DNA of 64,000 nucleotides from Selaginella tamariscina (GCA_003024785.1 PUQB01000305.1:1-64000); one strand, 5' to 3'; positions 11,641-24,090 are shown, numbered from the stretch's first letter. The notes: a model not told the origin generated them from the letters alone. Numbers and translations: made by a program.

Positions 11641-13000
11641 ATTCATTCAGAAGCATCTACACGCAAGATGAAAGGACGGGTGTAATCCGGGTACGCCAAA
11701 ACTGGAGGAGTCGTCAACAACTCTTTGAGATCTGCAAATGCCTGCTTGCAATCCTTAGACCAAACAAAAGAAGTCATTGACGATTTCAACAACGCGCGCA
11801 ATGGTGCAGTACGATCTGAAAGATGATCCACAAAACGAACCCAGATATTGTACCTTGCCAAGAAAGCGTTGCACATCATTCACACACTTTGGCGTAGGGA
11901 ACTTCAAAACTGCAACTAGTTTGTCAGGATCGACTTGCAAACCTTCACGTGAAATGCGATAACCCAGATAAGTGGTGTCCTTTGATCCAAACACACACTT
12001 AGATGGCTTCAACTTCAAACCAACTTCCCGCACCGATCCAAAACCTTACGTACATCACCGACATGCTCCTCCCATGTTCCATCCGAATGGATCAAAACAT
12101 CATCGATGAAATCGGCAGTCACCTCCGGCATGTCGCAAAGAACCTCGTCCATCATACGCTGGAAAGTTGCTGGAGCATTGCTCAAACCGAAAGGCATCAC
12201 CAAGAACTCGTACAGGCCAAATGGTGTCCGAAAAGCAGTCTTGGGAATGTCCATGTCAGCCATCGGAACTTGCCAATATCCAGATGCGAGATCTAACTTG
12301 GTGAACCAACGGCTCCGCCCCAGTCGATCCAAAAGGTCTGCAGTATGAGGAAGTGGGTACACATCTGAGACGGTTACCTCATTTAATGGGCGATAGTCAA
12401 TGCAGAATCGAATGCTCCCATCAGGCTTCGTCACAAGGTGAGGTTCGCACGCCCAAGGACTTCGAGATTTCCGGATAACACCCTTCTCCAACATCTCTTT
12501 GACATTCGCTCGTAAGATCTTGAGCTCCTTTGGTGACCGACGCCGAACAGGTACCTTGATTGGCCTAGCATCTCCAGTTGGAATAGGGTGGTGTCGCAAT
12601 CTTGGCCCCAGATGACAAGTCAAGTTAAAAGATCAGCATACTTTCTTCTTGAGTTATCAACAACTACAGCACGACGATCATCTGATGGATCCAGAGAAGG
12701 AAAGGAAGAGCATGAAGGGAAAATGGTTGAAATAGAGGGTGAGACAAAAGTGATGGAAGCAGATGGACGAAGTAGAATAAAAGTAAGAGAATGGAAGAAA
12801 GACAGGGAGAGTCAAACAAGGGGGAGACTTTTCAAAGTCACACTTGGCATGATTGTGAGTCAACCAATCCATACCAAGGATAAGTGAAAAGTTTGACTTG
12901 GCACCACCCGCAAAGATTGAAGCTCAAGCTCATGGTCGTCCACACGAACAACAATGTATCAGATATGAAAGCATAAAAACTTATGTATATCTATCATTAT
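11641..13000 (-). mobile_element. Ty3/gypsy pol fragment (protease end, RT, start of RNase H)
   Basis: Minus strand. At about 12830-12872 the protease end GMDWLTHNHAKCDFE is visible. At 12015-12623 reverse transcriptase is nearly intact: KSRSPWACEPHLV, CIDYRPLNE, KLDLASGYWQ, FGLSNAPATFQRMMDE and the catalytic FIDDVLIHS. At 11755-12033 the frame continues with LGYRISREGLQVDPDK and QRFLGKVQYLG, then after a frameshift at about 11850 comes RTAPLRALLK to FILRVDASE (start of RNase H), where the element stops at 11641. RNase H, integrase and the 3' LTR are missing, so this is a truncated relic. Confidence 0.9.
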
Positions 13001-13031
13001 AACCCGTTAATATAAAATTATTAAAACAGAT

Positions 13032-13355
13032 ATGTTGTGGCCAGCACTTCATCAAGACTTTGTGGGGCTTGTGCATGCACTAACTCCAGTGACTCTTGAT
13101 GATGCTTTAAGGCTGGCACAACGATATGAGTCGTCACGTTTCCCACTTACATCTTCACATGCTCTCATTCCACTTCATGTTGGAGATGGACCTGCTTCGA
13201 TGGAGGTTGAGGCTGTTACCGCTCGTGTACCAGAACAAGGTTGGGCCCGTGGATGAGGACATGGATGTGCAGTTCGTTGTTAAGTGTGTGATGAGGTTGG
13301 ACACACTTATTGGCGCTGTCAATGATTTCCTGATTGGCATCCCCCATTTCTAGGG
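13032..13355 (+). pseudogene. Gag zinc-knuckle fragment, plus strand
   Basis: The plus strand encodes FVGLVHALTPVTLDDALRL, a typical end of a gypsy gag domain. About 60 codons later comes a CCHC zinc knuckle: C then VC-DEVGHTYWRC at about 13274-13319, with an in-frame stop inside. It faces away from the pol fragment to its left and converges with the minus-strand gag to its right. Confidence 0.7.
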
Positions 13356-13960
13356 TGGAGGCCATGGCGTCAACAATGTCCGGATGGTGCTGCTGCAGTG
13401 GAAGGTTATGATGCAATAAATCTTCCGGGAAACGACAAATCACACGAGTGAACTTGATGCGTTCCGACATGTTAGGTTTTGCACGCAGCAAAAGGCTTCG
13501 AAAGCAAACACCAAACTGCATCACCGACTTATATGGCTCTTGACGAATACAATGCAATTGCTGAAAAGTATCGTCACAATCGTCTGCATGCTCAAATGCA
13601 CATTTGAAGATCTCTAAAAGAATACTCCAATCTCTATGAGTTGCAATGTCCAAACCATTGTACCATTGCAATGCCGTCCCTTGAAGACAAGTAGAAAAAT
13701 CATGCAAACACTGAGTACTGTCCCACAAATGATATGTGGCAACACAGTGAAGTGGTCAAACCAATGGTACAACATCTCCAGGATTCGCAAAAGAAATCCA
13801 ACCGGACGCGGGGGTTTGCAACATGATCAGGAGGAGTACCCTGGGTTGTGAATGCTGCCATCAACTGAGAGTGATTTTTCAATTGCATACGCATGGCATC
13901 AAACAACTGCATGAATAATTGCTCCACAGACAAAGGATTTGCATGTTGTGAATCTATAAA
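13340..13960 (-). pseudogene. Gag fragment, minus strand
   Basis: On the minus strand the frame at about 13340-13728 encodes LHDFSTCLQGTALQWYNGL, then FQQLHCIRQEPYKSV and FRSLLLRAKPNMSE, a retrotransposon gag core. Upstream, in another frame, is MSVEQLFMQLFDAMR with QGTPPDHVANPRVRLDF (13790-13933), the usual N-terminal part. It belongs with the minus-strand pol at 11.6-13.0 kb but is separated from it by the inverted plus-strand gag piece. Confidence 0.7.
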
Positions 13961-14059
13961 CGAAGAAAAGACAAAATCTACAAGAAAAAAATAGATCTAA
14001 ACAATGGAAAAGCTAGATTTAAAAAGATAAAGAAAATCAATAAAAAGGCACAAATCCGA

Positions 14060-15640
14060 GCATTCTGTAGGGATATATTAGAGGTGCCCCTTGCTTCCAC
14101 CAATGTGAGAGCTCGGAATATAAAAATGTATATATCCATTAATTTAAAAACCATAACTTATATACAAGAGCGAGTGGTCCAGATTGAATTCAATCCGACG
14201 ACTATCAAAATCCACTACGTTAATAATAGTATATACACATGCAACCGTACACGTGGATCTTACAAATCAATATTTTAAATATGAATTTATAAGTTGAGGA
14301 GGGCACTTTGTGGGGATTGGTTCTTAAGTTGGAGATAGAGCATGGCTATGGTTTTTCATTGGTGTTATAAAGGGTGAATCCACTATTGCAACATAAATGT
14401 ATTCCTGTGAATGAGATTGTTGAAATTGTTTCAAACCATGTTTAAATAATTTATTATTACACGGTACACCATGACTAATAACTTTAGAAAGACTTATTGA
14501 GTTTTCATAAAATGTTATGAAAAAGTCATTTGACATTGTTGTGTAGCTCTTGGCAAAATTAATTAATTAAAACTTCTTTATTTCATAGTACATCACATGT
14601 CAAAAGGTAGAACTTCAATGTATATTAAGATATTTATTGAAGTTAATGAATCTTATTAATTATTATCTAGACACTATTCAATACTTAAATTTTAAAATAA
14701 ACAATTCAAAATTTTTCAACATTTATGAATTTTTTTTCCAATAAAGATGCAAATTAGGCTCAAACGGTATTGGTGAATAATAATTCAATTAAAACCATTT
14801 GAATGATGATCCATATAATGAATAAAGTTCATTTGAATAATCGTACAAATCTAATCATGAATTTACAAATTTGAGACATTGTGTCATTAAATCTTTATAG
14901 TAAACTAACTTTAAATTTTATAATATTATAAATTCAAATTTGAAGACTTGTTTTATAATAAGTAAATTTATTGTATGAATTCAACCACTTACTACACTAG
15001 TTCATATTTTTTTTACAATTAATCATTAATTTTTATTTATTAATCATGGTTAACTCTAAAAATATGTGTACCATTATTCTAGCATGATTGATACGTGACT
15101 AATGTGAAGAAATTCTAATTTAAACTATTATAGCAAAATTAATAGTAAAATATGAATAAAATCATTTTAATAAAGAAAAAGACTAAAAGAAAAAAAAATT
15201 TAATTACTTAATACTAAAAGAAATCAATCAATAATTAATTATTAAAAAATGTTAAAACTTTAATCCTAACCTATTTTATATATTATGTCTTTAGACCACC
15301 AATTATGTCTCAATTTGAATTTAAATTTCTAACTTTAAATTTAAATCTAAACCATCAATTCCTTATTTCAAAATATTAGGGAAATATTAATTTGAATTAT
15401 TTTTAAAAAAATTTTCAACGTTACATATTATCGACACCAGCTTGGTATACTTCGGCTGTTCACGACAACGATATAAATATAAGAGAGAGAAATCTAATGG
15501 TTGGATTACGTTATTTTACTTGGAATTTTGTATTTAAACAATTCAAAATAATGTAATTGAATTATAACTACAACTTGTTTGGAACACGGCTTCTTATTAT
15601 AAATCTTTAGTCAAAGTAAATCAATCAAATTATTACATAT
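14060..15640. other. Element end, then AT-rich spacer upstream of copy 3
   Basis: At 14050-14115 a GC-richer stretch ending GAGAGCTCGGAA could be the edge of the gypsy insertion. From 14120 to 15640 the sequence is AT-rich, with no exon or transposon domain recognised. Near 15520-15700 it becomes the leader sequence shared with copies 5 and 7. Confidence 0.5.
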
Positions 15641-15809
15641 ATATTGCATTACTCAACCTGATTTTACTTGGAATTTTCCAGTTAACCTGCTTGGAACATG
15701 GCTTCTTCTTTCGTCAAATCTCAGTGGTTCATAAATGATTAGATCTATTGATTGGGGTATATATAAATATGCACAACTGCAAATAAGATGTTTTTTTATA
15801 ATTATTAAG

Positions 15810-16529
15810 ATGAGTCCGATGATGATGATGACCATGCTATTATGCTGTTTTATACCCACTTACGCGCTAGGTACTAATAAGTTCCATTTTTGTTCTTGTT
15901 CATGGAGCTGGACACGGTGCATGGTGTTGGTATAAAGTCCATCCAAATTGAAGCAAGAAGGACATATGGTTGATGCCGTTGATTTAGCAAGTGCTGGAAT
16001 CGATAATCAAGATGCAAACACTGTTGGTACTTTGGAAAACTATACAGAGCCACTCACCAAGCTTTTACAATCCTTGCCAAAGAAGCGCAAGGTGCGTGCG
16101 TGCGTGTGTATGTGTGTGTACTCTCTCTGGTATTTCTTTAAATACTTGGTTTTTTTCTAGGTTGTGCTGGTTGGACACAGTTTAGGAGGATTCAGCCTCA
16201 CTTATTTGCTGGAAAAGATGCCACAGAAGATTCTAGCTGCTATATATGTTACAGCTTTGATGATATCTTCCGGACCTTCTGGATCTGCTCATATTTCAGC
16301 TTGGTATGCCTCTTTCTCTCACACACACATGAGAGAGAGAGAGATTGATGTACTAAAATTTGTATTGATACAGTTAAGAAATCCTCCAGAGGGAATGGTT
16401 CTTGTAAATTTGATGGCAAGCCAACATCATTCTTCTTTGAACTTGATCATGTTCAAAGTCTGCTTTACAACGAGTCTCCACTCAAGGTAACCAAGCTTGC
16501 ACGCTTGTAAGTGTGCGTGCGTGCGTGTA

Positions 16530-16568
<39 letters not shown>

Positions 16569-16873
16569 AAAAAAGATTATTTAGCATTGTATTACTAGGA
16601 TGTTGAACTTGCGAAAGCTCTACTCAAGCCGGCTCCTGTGTGTTTGACCCGACAATGAACTTAACACGTGAACGCTACGGCAGTGTCCCACGGTACTACA
16701 TAAAGACTTTGAAGGATAACATAAACACACCTTCCCAGCAGGAGATGTATATTAAGATGACTCCGCCGAAACAGGTGTTCGAGATAGACACAGATCATTC
16801 CCCTTTCTTTTCCCAGCCTGACACTCTTGTGTCGTATCTCGCTCAGATTTCAGCACAGGAGAGTTCATCGTGA
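15810..16873 (+). pseudogene. Methylesterase copy 3 (type 1) with leader-peptide-like insertion
   Basis: Exons: 15810-16091, 16161-16303, 16374-16486 and 16599-16873. Exon 1 differs from all other copies. After ATGAGT about 60 extra in-frame bases encode PMMMMTMLLCCFIPTYALG before TNKFHF, which looks like a secretory signal peptide. A 1-base gain in the T-run near 15891 and a 1-base loss near 15935 put the oxyanion-hole motif out of frame with a stop. Exon 2 (GHSLGG present) lacks 1 base, exon 3 lacks 1 base, and exon 4 has 2 extra bases near the VFD codons but otherwise keeps LKDN and DHSPFFSQPDT. AATAAA follows the stop by about 20 bases. Confidence 0.9.
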
Positions 16874-18500
16874 GCATACACTTGTCTTTAATTAATAAAA
16901 CATGTTTAAAACATTAAATATCATATCATTATCGTTTTAAATATTTTAGAATATGGCCTTTAAAACATGAATATGTTTATTGTGTTGATAACACGTTAGA
17001 ATTTACCTCCGTCCCTCCCTAACTTGCAAATTCGTATTTAAAATATTCACTGGATATTATTGCATTTTCCTTTATACACTGACATTGTCACGGTAGAATA
17101 ATAATATGTATCACCATTTTTATGGATCTGTATGATTAGTGTTAATAACACGTGTAAACTCTTTAATATTCATATTTAGAGATTTATTTATAAATACTTT
17201 GGCAGGATAATAGTTAGGTAAATTCGTAAATCTAAACTTTTCAATGTAAATTAATAAAATTTACAGATAAATATGTGATTTTCCTTATATATAATATAAT
17301 ATAATATAATTATAGAAATAAAGATCTTGATTAATATTTTAATCAGAATATTTTAATCAGGTGTGTACACACACGCACACACACAATAGTAGACTAAAGT
17401 AAGAAAAGTTATACGAAGGTTAATCAGTCAATGAAGACAATAAAACCAATTAATTATGAATTTATAAAATATAAATTATAGTAAGGTCACAGTCGCTCAG
17501 GGAGAGTTAACTTGTTGGTTAGGCCTGAAGATATTAAAAATTAAATAACTTTATATAATAATAAATCATTTGTCCAAAACTTACTTTATTTTAATTAAGT
17601 TTGAATTCGCAGAGACACCTGATAAAGTATTTAAATTACATAGACAAGATATAAATAGAGGCTAAAACAAACCAAGAATTTTAATCCACCTAGTGTTCTT
17701 ATTCACCCACTCATATTCTCAATAATATACAGTATCAAAATGCTCTACATGGCATTTCTAATTGCATACTTTATTAATTATCATGCATTTTAAATTATTA
17801 TTAAATAATTAATTCACTTATATATAAAACTTTCTTTCACGTCGTTTGATATTATATATAGGACATAATTGATATATAATTAAATATAGGACATAATATG
17901 TAAAGAACAATATATATGTAAACTAACTCATAACCGTAAATTGCTTATACGTGTCCGATTATTTAATACCGTAAATACGTGAGCTGCATACTGTATTATG
18001 GAATAAGTTGATTTTTACATCTTTGAAACAAGCATATTCTTTGCTTTTGATTTTATTAAATTAAAAAAAAAATGCATTGTTGATATCTAGCATAAAATAA
18101 GGGTTTAAACCCTAAATGTAACACAGGTGTTTTTCATTCACTTATGTTTTCTTTTAATTTTTTTTGAATTTTTTATACAATAATCTAATAAACAAATTTA
18201 CATGTAAAAGACAATACACATACTTGTGTTTCTTATCTCGTTGCTCCTTATCTTTGTTATCCTCTTTATTCGACTGCCATTTGTTGTTCTCTTTCCACTA
18301 TTATTTAGTGTTACACTAATTAATTATTATTTGAGATTGATAAATAATTATATGAATCCATATATTTACATGTCCACGCATGTCTTATTGTATATTATAT
18401 ATTCGTGTATATACTAAAATAACTAAAAAAACTACTTTTCAGAATCTGCTTAACATACTGTTAATTGACGGCTTGGATCAAGTCATATGCAAGACCACGT
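16874..18500. other. Spacer between copies 3 and 4
   Basis: It holds the 3' flank of copy 3, then the landmark TCGCTCAGGGAGAGTTAAC (17489-17507), then the upstream flank of copy 4, an inverted match to 9720-10940. The motif TACGTGAGCTGCA at about 17976 marks the place that corresponds to the inversion breakpoint of copy 7. No gene. Confidence 0.65.
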
Positions 18501-18620
18501 AATAGAACTCGCTATATGCCAGTAAATAATTTATTTTTTATAATTAAGTTGAGTATTAATTTTATTTCTATAAATATGAATTTACTAGAATAAATGAGTT
18601 CCTGTGATGAATGTTTTTTT
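18500..18620 (+). pseudogene. Methylesterase leader-plus-start remnant
   Basis: The leader is followed by TTGAGTATTAA at 18549 (the ATG is mutated to TTG), then TTTTATTTCTATAAAT and CTGTGATGAATG, the same junction as at 9660, 23929 and 49631. Confidence 0.7.
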
Positions 18621-19057
18621 TTAAAAATAATTTAATACAATAATAATAAAAAATCTGATGGATAAATTTATCTCTATAATAGATAATAAATATAGTCCAT
18701 TTTAATTTTTCTTACCTTTTGTATCATCTCCGTGTCTCTTGTGCTGTTACCTCTTCTTCCCTATGAACTGTCGTTTGCCTTGCCCTATTTCCACAATATT
18801 AGTTACTATTATATTTAGTATTATATTAATTAACTAACTTGAAATATTATTTGTGATTGATAAATAGTACATATTCACCTATCAAAATTTATTGTCTTTA
18901 CGATGTGTGCTTAAGAATATGCTTAACATATATTTTCTATTGGACGACAAGTGTAATCTTTTGTCGGTAAAGAAAAATCCAAGTAAAACCACGTGTGAGT
19001 ATGCATACACACGCTAGTAGAACATCAAATAGTTTGTGTTTCTGTATAATTATTAGA

Positions 19058-19996
19058 ATGAGTCTTAACAAGTTTCATTTTGTTCTTGTTCATGGAGCTG
19101 GACACGGTGCATGGTGTTGGTACCAAGTGGTGTCCAAATTGAAGCAAGGAGGACATATAGTTGATGCCGTTGATTTAACAAGTGCTGGAATCGATAATCA
19201 AGATGTAAACTGTTGGTACTTTGGAGAACTATACAGAGCCACTCACCAAGCTTTTACAATCCTTGCCAGAAAAACACAAGGTGCGTGCGTGCGTGCGTAT
19301 GTATGCGTATAGTTAATGCCTCTATACACGTATGTCTTAGGTTGTCTTGGTTGGACACAGTCTAGGAGGATTCAGCCTCACTTATGTGCTGGAAAAGATG
19401 CCACAAAAGATTCTAGCTGCTGTATATGTTACAGCTTTGATGATATCTTCGGGGCCTTCTGCATCTGCTCCATATCTGAACTGGGTATGCTTGAGTGAGA
19501 GAGAGAGAGTTTATTTACTAAACTTTGTAATCATCCAGCTAAGCAACCTTCCGGAGAGTATGGTTCTTGTAAATGTGAATGGCAGGGCAACCTCATTCTT
19601 CTTTAAACTCGATCATGTTCAACATCTGCTTTACAATGAGTCTCCTCTCAAGGTAATCAAGCGTGTAAACCACGCGCACGCTCGTGTGTGTGTGAGAGAG
19701 AGATTACTTAACATTGTATTAGTAGAATGTTGAACTTGCAAAAGCTCTACTTAAACCGGCTCCTGTGTTTGACCCAACAATGAACTTAACACATGAACAG
19801 GCAGTGTCCCGCGGTACTACATAAAGAGTTTGAAGGATAATCTTAAACTTTACAGCAGGAGATGTGCATTGAGATGACTCCGCCGAACAGGTGTTGGATA
19901 TAGACACGGATCATTCCCTTTCTTTCCCAGCCTGACACTCTTGTTGCGTATCTCATACAGATTGCAACACAGGAGGGTTCATGTCAATGTACATAA
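19058..19996 (+). pseudogene. Methylesterase copy 4 (type 2), frameshifted
   Basis: Exons: 19058-19280, 19341-19484, 19539-19652 and 19726-19996. Exon 1 lacks 2 bases after the QDVN codons and loses frame. Exons 2 and 3 have full length (144 and 114 bases) and are open, with GHSLGGFSLTYVLEKMPQK in exon 2 and LSNLPESMVLVN in exon 3. Exon 4 lacks 4 bases at the HEHYGS codons, several more in the DNILT region, and single bases near KQV and SPFFS. It ends like copy 6, in ATQEGSCQCT. The splice sites are all kept, so a spliced but untranslatable RNA is possible. Confidence 0.9.
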
Positions 19997-20717
19997 CAGG
20001 TATATATGTGTTATGTATTTTCATACATCAATTGCAGTGTTTAAATTTTTTACAACATTTGGTGTGTTTTGGACTTAACATTATGTTTTAAAATGAAAGC
20101 TTGGTGTTATTTATTAAGTTTAATATATCCTACTTCCTTTATGTATCTGATGGAATTAAAAATTACAAAACAATGCAATACGTAAATATAATTATAAGCT
20201 GAAATTTATGTATATCCACATGTATGTACATTTGTAAAACACACACGAAGAATGATAAAAACATTATATACAGACTATACATACATATATGATGAAGTGC
20301 ATATAACCATTAGTTTTATTTATTTACTTGTCTTTCTAAATATTTCAGAATATGCCTTTTGAATCGTGTTATGGTGTCGCGTTTACATCAGTATATCAAA
20401 CAATATAGAGATTTTGATGGAGTTTACAATACCGTGTATATATAAGTTTTCAATTTTATAACATATAAATTTACCTAGAATAATTGAGTTCGTATTATAC
20501 ATGATTTTGCAAATGAATAATTAACTCAAAGATGCTGAGGCGTGAAATTTTTTTTATAAAATAACTCATATAATAGATAATAAATACACTTTATTTTATT
20601 GTGTGCATGAGAAGTTTATGAATATGCTAACATATATTCTATATTGGACGGTTCAGATGTACAAGTCCAATCTCGTGTAGTATAACCTCAAATAATTTGT
20701 TTCTTTTTATATAATTA

Positions 20718-20780
20718 GAGTATTAACAAGTTCATGTTTGTTCTTGTTCATGGAGCTGAAAACAGCGCATGGTGTTGGTA
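20718..20780 (+). pseudogene. Solo truncated methylesterase exon 1
   Basis: AGTATTAACAAGTTC through CATGGAGCTG and GCATGGTGTTGGTA, then the switch to AATTTTAAGTTGTAG. The AT of the start codon is lost. It has the same 3' junction as 7471-7525 and lies between copies 4 and 5, as 40076-40138 lies between copies 6 and 7. Confidence 0.85.
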
Positions 20781-20789
20781 AATTTTAAG

Positions 20790-22230
20790 TTGTAGTGAGA
20801 AAATTAATTATGAATTTATAAATTCTAAGTTGTAGTAAGAAAATTAATCATGAATTTTATAAATTCTACGTTATATAGTAAGAAGAGATACAACGAGGGT
20901 TAACTTGCTGGTTAAGACTGAAAATATTAAAAGCATAAATTATAAATTATAATAAACTAAGTAAAATATTTGGCTAAAAAACATAATAAAATACACTTTA
21001 TTTTATTTTAATTAATTCCTCGCTGATTTGAATTCATAGAGACGGCCGATAAAGTATTTAAATTACATAAACAAGGTATACATTGTTGCCATGACTTTGT
21101 TACATAGACCACTCAAGAATGTATAGTATCAAAATATCACGTTACATACTTTATTATCGTGTATTTTAAATTATTAATAAAAATTAATTCACTTATATAT
21201 AAACTTGATATATAATTAAATATGTGAACAATACATTGCAAAATTTATCACATGATATATATATATATATATATATAAACAAACATACTAAAAACTGTAA
21301 ATTGCTTATACGTGTCCGTGAAAAATGTGTTTTTTAATTCACTTGTTTTTTCTTTTAAATCTTTTCATTACGGCACATGAATTTTTTATATATAATAATC
21401 TAATAAACAAATACACATGTATAGGACAATACACATACATCGTTTTCATTTATCTTACCTCTTGGACTTGTGTTTGTTATCAGCATAATCAATTAACTTA
21501 AATTATTCTTTGTGTTTGATAAATAATTATATGAATCAATATATATTTGTGTATATACTCAGACTTGACTGTGGACTTATGAAGAATATGCTTAATATAT
21601 ATTGTTCTTTCTATACACAAAGAGTTTTTGTTTATGTATAATTATTTATAACTCAAGCTTTTTTAATTCAATTCTTAACCCAAATTAACTTTAGGATAAC
21701 TATTGAATTTAGTTTAAAATAATTATCAAATAAAATTTAAAATAATCATCACACCAAGTTTAAGATGATCTTTAATGAAATATTAATGATAAATTCATCG
21801 AGTTCAAAATAATAATTAAATTAAAAATAGTTAGGTAAACCTCATTAAATTAAATATAATAATTAAGTTAAAAGATTATTAATTAATAAATTATTATTAA
21901 ATAATTTACGTGTCTTACTTAAGAAAAGGGTGTACAAGTCTAATCTTTTGTGAACCATTCAAATTTGAGGAAGGCACGTGTACTCCAAGCAGGTTGAAAA
22001 CTCACCCTGTTGCATTGAATAAAGTAATAAAACGATTATACATATATATAAATCAAAGACTTGGAATTTTACATTTAACTTGTTTCTTCTTATTATAAAT
22101 CTTTCCTCCATTAAGTAAAGCAATAAAATTATTATATATATAAATAAGAGAAAGAAAGTAATACTTTTATTGCCTTACTCAACCTGATTTTACTTGGAAT
22201 TTTCTAGTTAACCTGCCTGGAACACACACA
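20790..22230. other. Spacer and upstream flank of copy 5
   Basis: AT-rich, with (TA)n near 21255-21275. It closely matches 40140-41500, the corresponding interval between the scrap and copy 7. No gene. Confidence 0.65.
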
Positions 22231-22235
22231 CACAC

Positions 22236-22246
22236 ACATATATATG
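22236..22246 (+). promoter_or_regulatory. Possible TATA box of copy 5
   Basis: A CATATATATGC motif lies about 45 bases before the ATG, directly after a CA repeat. In this TA-rich DNA such a motif has little specificity, so the call is tentative. Confidence 0.25.
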
Positions 22247-22286
22247 CAACTGCAATAGCACATTGTGTTTTTGTATAATAATTAAG

Positions 22287-23277
22287 ATGAGTATTGACAA
22301 GTTCCATTTTGTTCTTGTTCATGGAGCCGGACACGGCGCATGGTGTTGGTACCAAGTGGTGTCCAAATTGAAGCAAGAAGGACATATAGTTGATGCCGTT
22401 GATTTAGTAAGTGCTGGAATCGATAACCAAGATGCAAACACTGTTGGTACTTTGGAGAAATACACAGAGCCACTCACCAAGCTTTTACAATCCTTGCCAG
22501 AAGAACACAAGGTGCGTGCATGCGTGTGTATGTGTGTGTACTCTCTCTCGTATTTCTTTAAATATTTGGATTTTTTGCTAGGTTGTGCTGGTTGGACACA
22601 GTTTAGGAGGACTCAGCCTCACTTATGTGCTGGAAAATATGCCACAAAAGATTCTAGCTGCTGTATATGTTACAGCTTTGATGATATCTTCCGGACCTTC
22701 TGGATCTGCTTCATATTTCAGCTTGGTATGCCTCTTCCTCTCACAGACATGCGCACGCGCACGGGCGCACACACATACATGAGAGAGAGAGAGAGATTGA
22801 TGTAAAGTTTGTATTGATACAGATAAGAAATCCTCCAGAGGGAATGGTTGTTGTAAATATGAATGGCAAGCCAACGTCACTCTTCTTTGAACTTGATCAT
22901 GTTCAAAGTCTGCTTTACAACGAGACTCCACTCGAGGTAACCAAGCTTGCACGCGTGTGTTTGTGAGAGAGAGAGAAAGAGATTATTTGGCATTGTATTA
23001 CTAGGATGTTGAACTTGCAAAAGCTCTACTCAAGCCGGCTCCTGTGTTTGACCCAACAATGAATTTAACACGTGAACGCTACGGTAGTGTCCCACGGTAC
23101 TACATAAAGACTTTGAAAGATAACATCTTAACGCCTTCCCAGCAGGAGATGTATATTAAGATGACTCCACCGAAACAGGTGTCCGAGATAGACACGGATC
23201 ACTCACCTTTCTTCTCCGAGCCTGACACTCTTGTTTCTTATCTCACCCAGATTTCAGCACAGGAGAGTTCATCGTGA
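22287..23277 (+). CDS. Methylesterase copy 5 (type 1), intact
   Basis: Four exons, 22287-22511, 22582-22725, 22823-22936 and 23005-23277, give 251 codons plus TGA. Introns of 70, 97 and 68 bases all have GT-AG ends. The protein is an alpha/beta hydrolase of the plant methylesterase (SABP2/MES) family, slightly shorter than the usual 260 or so residues. Visible are VHGAGHGAWCWY at 11-22 (oxyanion-hole region), GHSLGG with nucleophile Ser82, Asp200 in LKDN and His227 in DHSPFF, a complete triad. Gly after the first His of the motif, and Ser rather than Lys after the catalytic His, fit an esterase rather than a hydroxynitrile lyase. Family members hydrolyse methyl salicylate, methyl jasmonate or methyl IAA; which one applies here cannot be read from sequence. 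No signal peptide, so cytosolic is expected. It is the only intact type-1 copy. Confidence 0.9.
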
Positions 23278-23297
23278 ACATACACGTGTCTTTAATT

Positions 23298-23303
23298 AAT
23301 AAA
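23298..23303 (+). terminator. Likely polyadenylation signal of copy 5
   Basis: AATAAA lies 21 bases after the stop codon. The same motif follows copy 3 at the same distance. Confidence 0.5.
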
Positions 23304-23309
23304 ACATCA

Positions 23310-24090
23310 TTTTCAATGTTTAAAACATTAAACATCATATCATTATCGTTTTAAATATTTTAGAATATGCCCTTAAAAACATGAATATGCTATATTTGAA
23401 AACCATTTAAAATGTTATTGTGTTGATAACAGTTTTCAGAGCTGTATATCTAATACATTTATACTATATAATTTTATAAATATACCTAGAAAATTGAGTT
23501 ATAAAAATGAGAATTTACCTCCGTCCCTCCTTAACTTGCAAATTCGTATTTAAAATATTCACTGAATATTATTGCATTTTCCTTTGTGCACAATGACACA
23601 CAATAGTAAACTAAAGTAAGAAAAGTTATATGAGGGTTAATCAATCACTGAAGACATTAAAACCAATTAATTATGAATTTATAAATTATAAATTATAGTA
23701 AGAAATGCTATGGTCGCTCAGCGAGGGGTAACTTGTTGGTTAGGCCTGAAGATATTAAAAATTAAATAATAAATTTATGTAAATCTAAATAACATATATT
23801 TTAATTAAGTTTGAATTCTTAGAGACACCTGATAAAGTACTTAACTTACATAGATTAGAGGCTAAGGTAAATCTCTTTAGAATCGTTATATGCATACACA
23901 TGCCAGTAGAACCTCAAATAATTTTAAGATGAGTATTAATTTTAATTCTATAATATATAAATTTACTAGAATAAATGAGTTCCTGTGATGAATGGTTTTT
24001 TTTTCTTAAATAATTTACTTATACAATAATAATAAAAATTCTGATGGATAAATTTATCTCTATAATAGACAATAAATATACTCCCTTTCA
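23310..24090. other. 3' flank of copy 5 with a leader-plus-start remnant
   Basis: It carries the landmark TCGCTCAGCGAGGGGTAAC (about 23713-23731), then the leader and ATGAGTATTAA at 23929 followed by TTTTAATTCTATAATATA. The array sequence breaks off at about 24090 (after AAATATACTCC) and resumes near 38170 beyond a transposon block. Confidence 0.7.

Noticed and set aside
18995-19057. Upstream extension of the first exon of copy 4 (and similar ones at copies 5, 6 and 7)
   Set aside because: The in-frame upstream codons are leader sequence that varies in frame between copies. The aligned ATG is the shared start.
22287-23277. Hydroxynitrile lyase identity for the hydrolase genes
   Set aside because: Hevea-type lyases carry Thr after the first motif His and Lys after the catalytic His. 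Here these are Gly and Ser, the esterase pattern.
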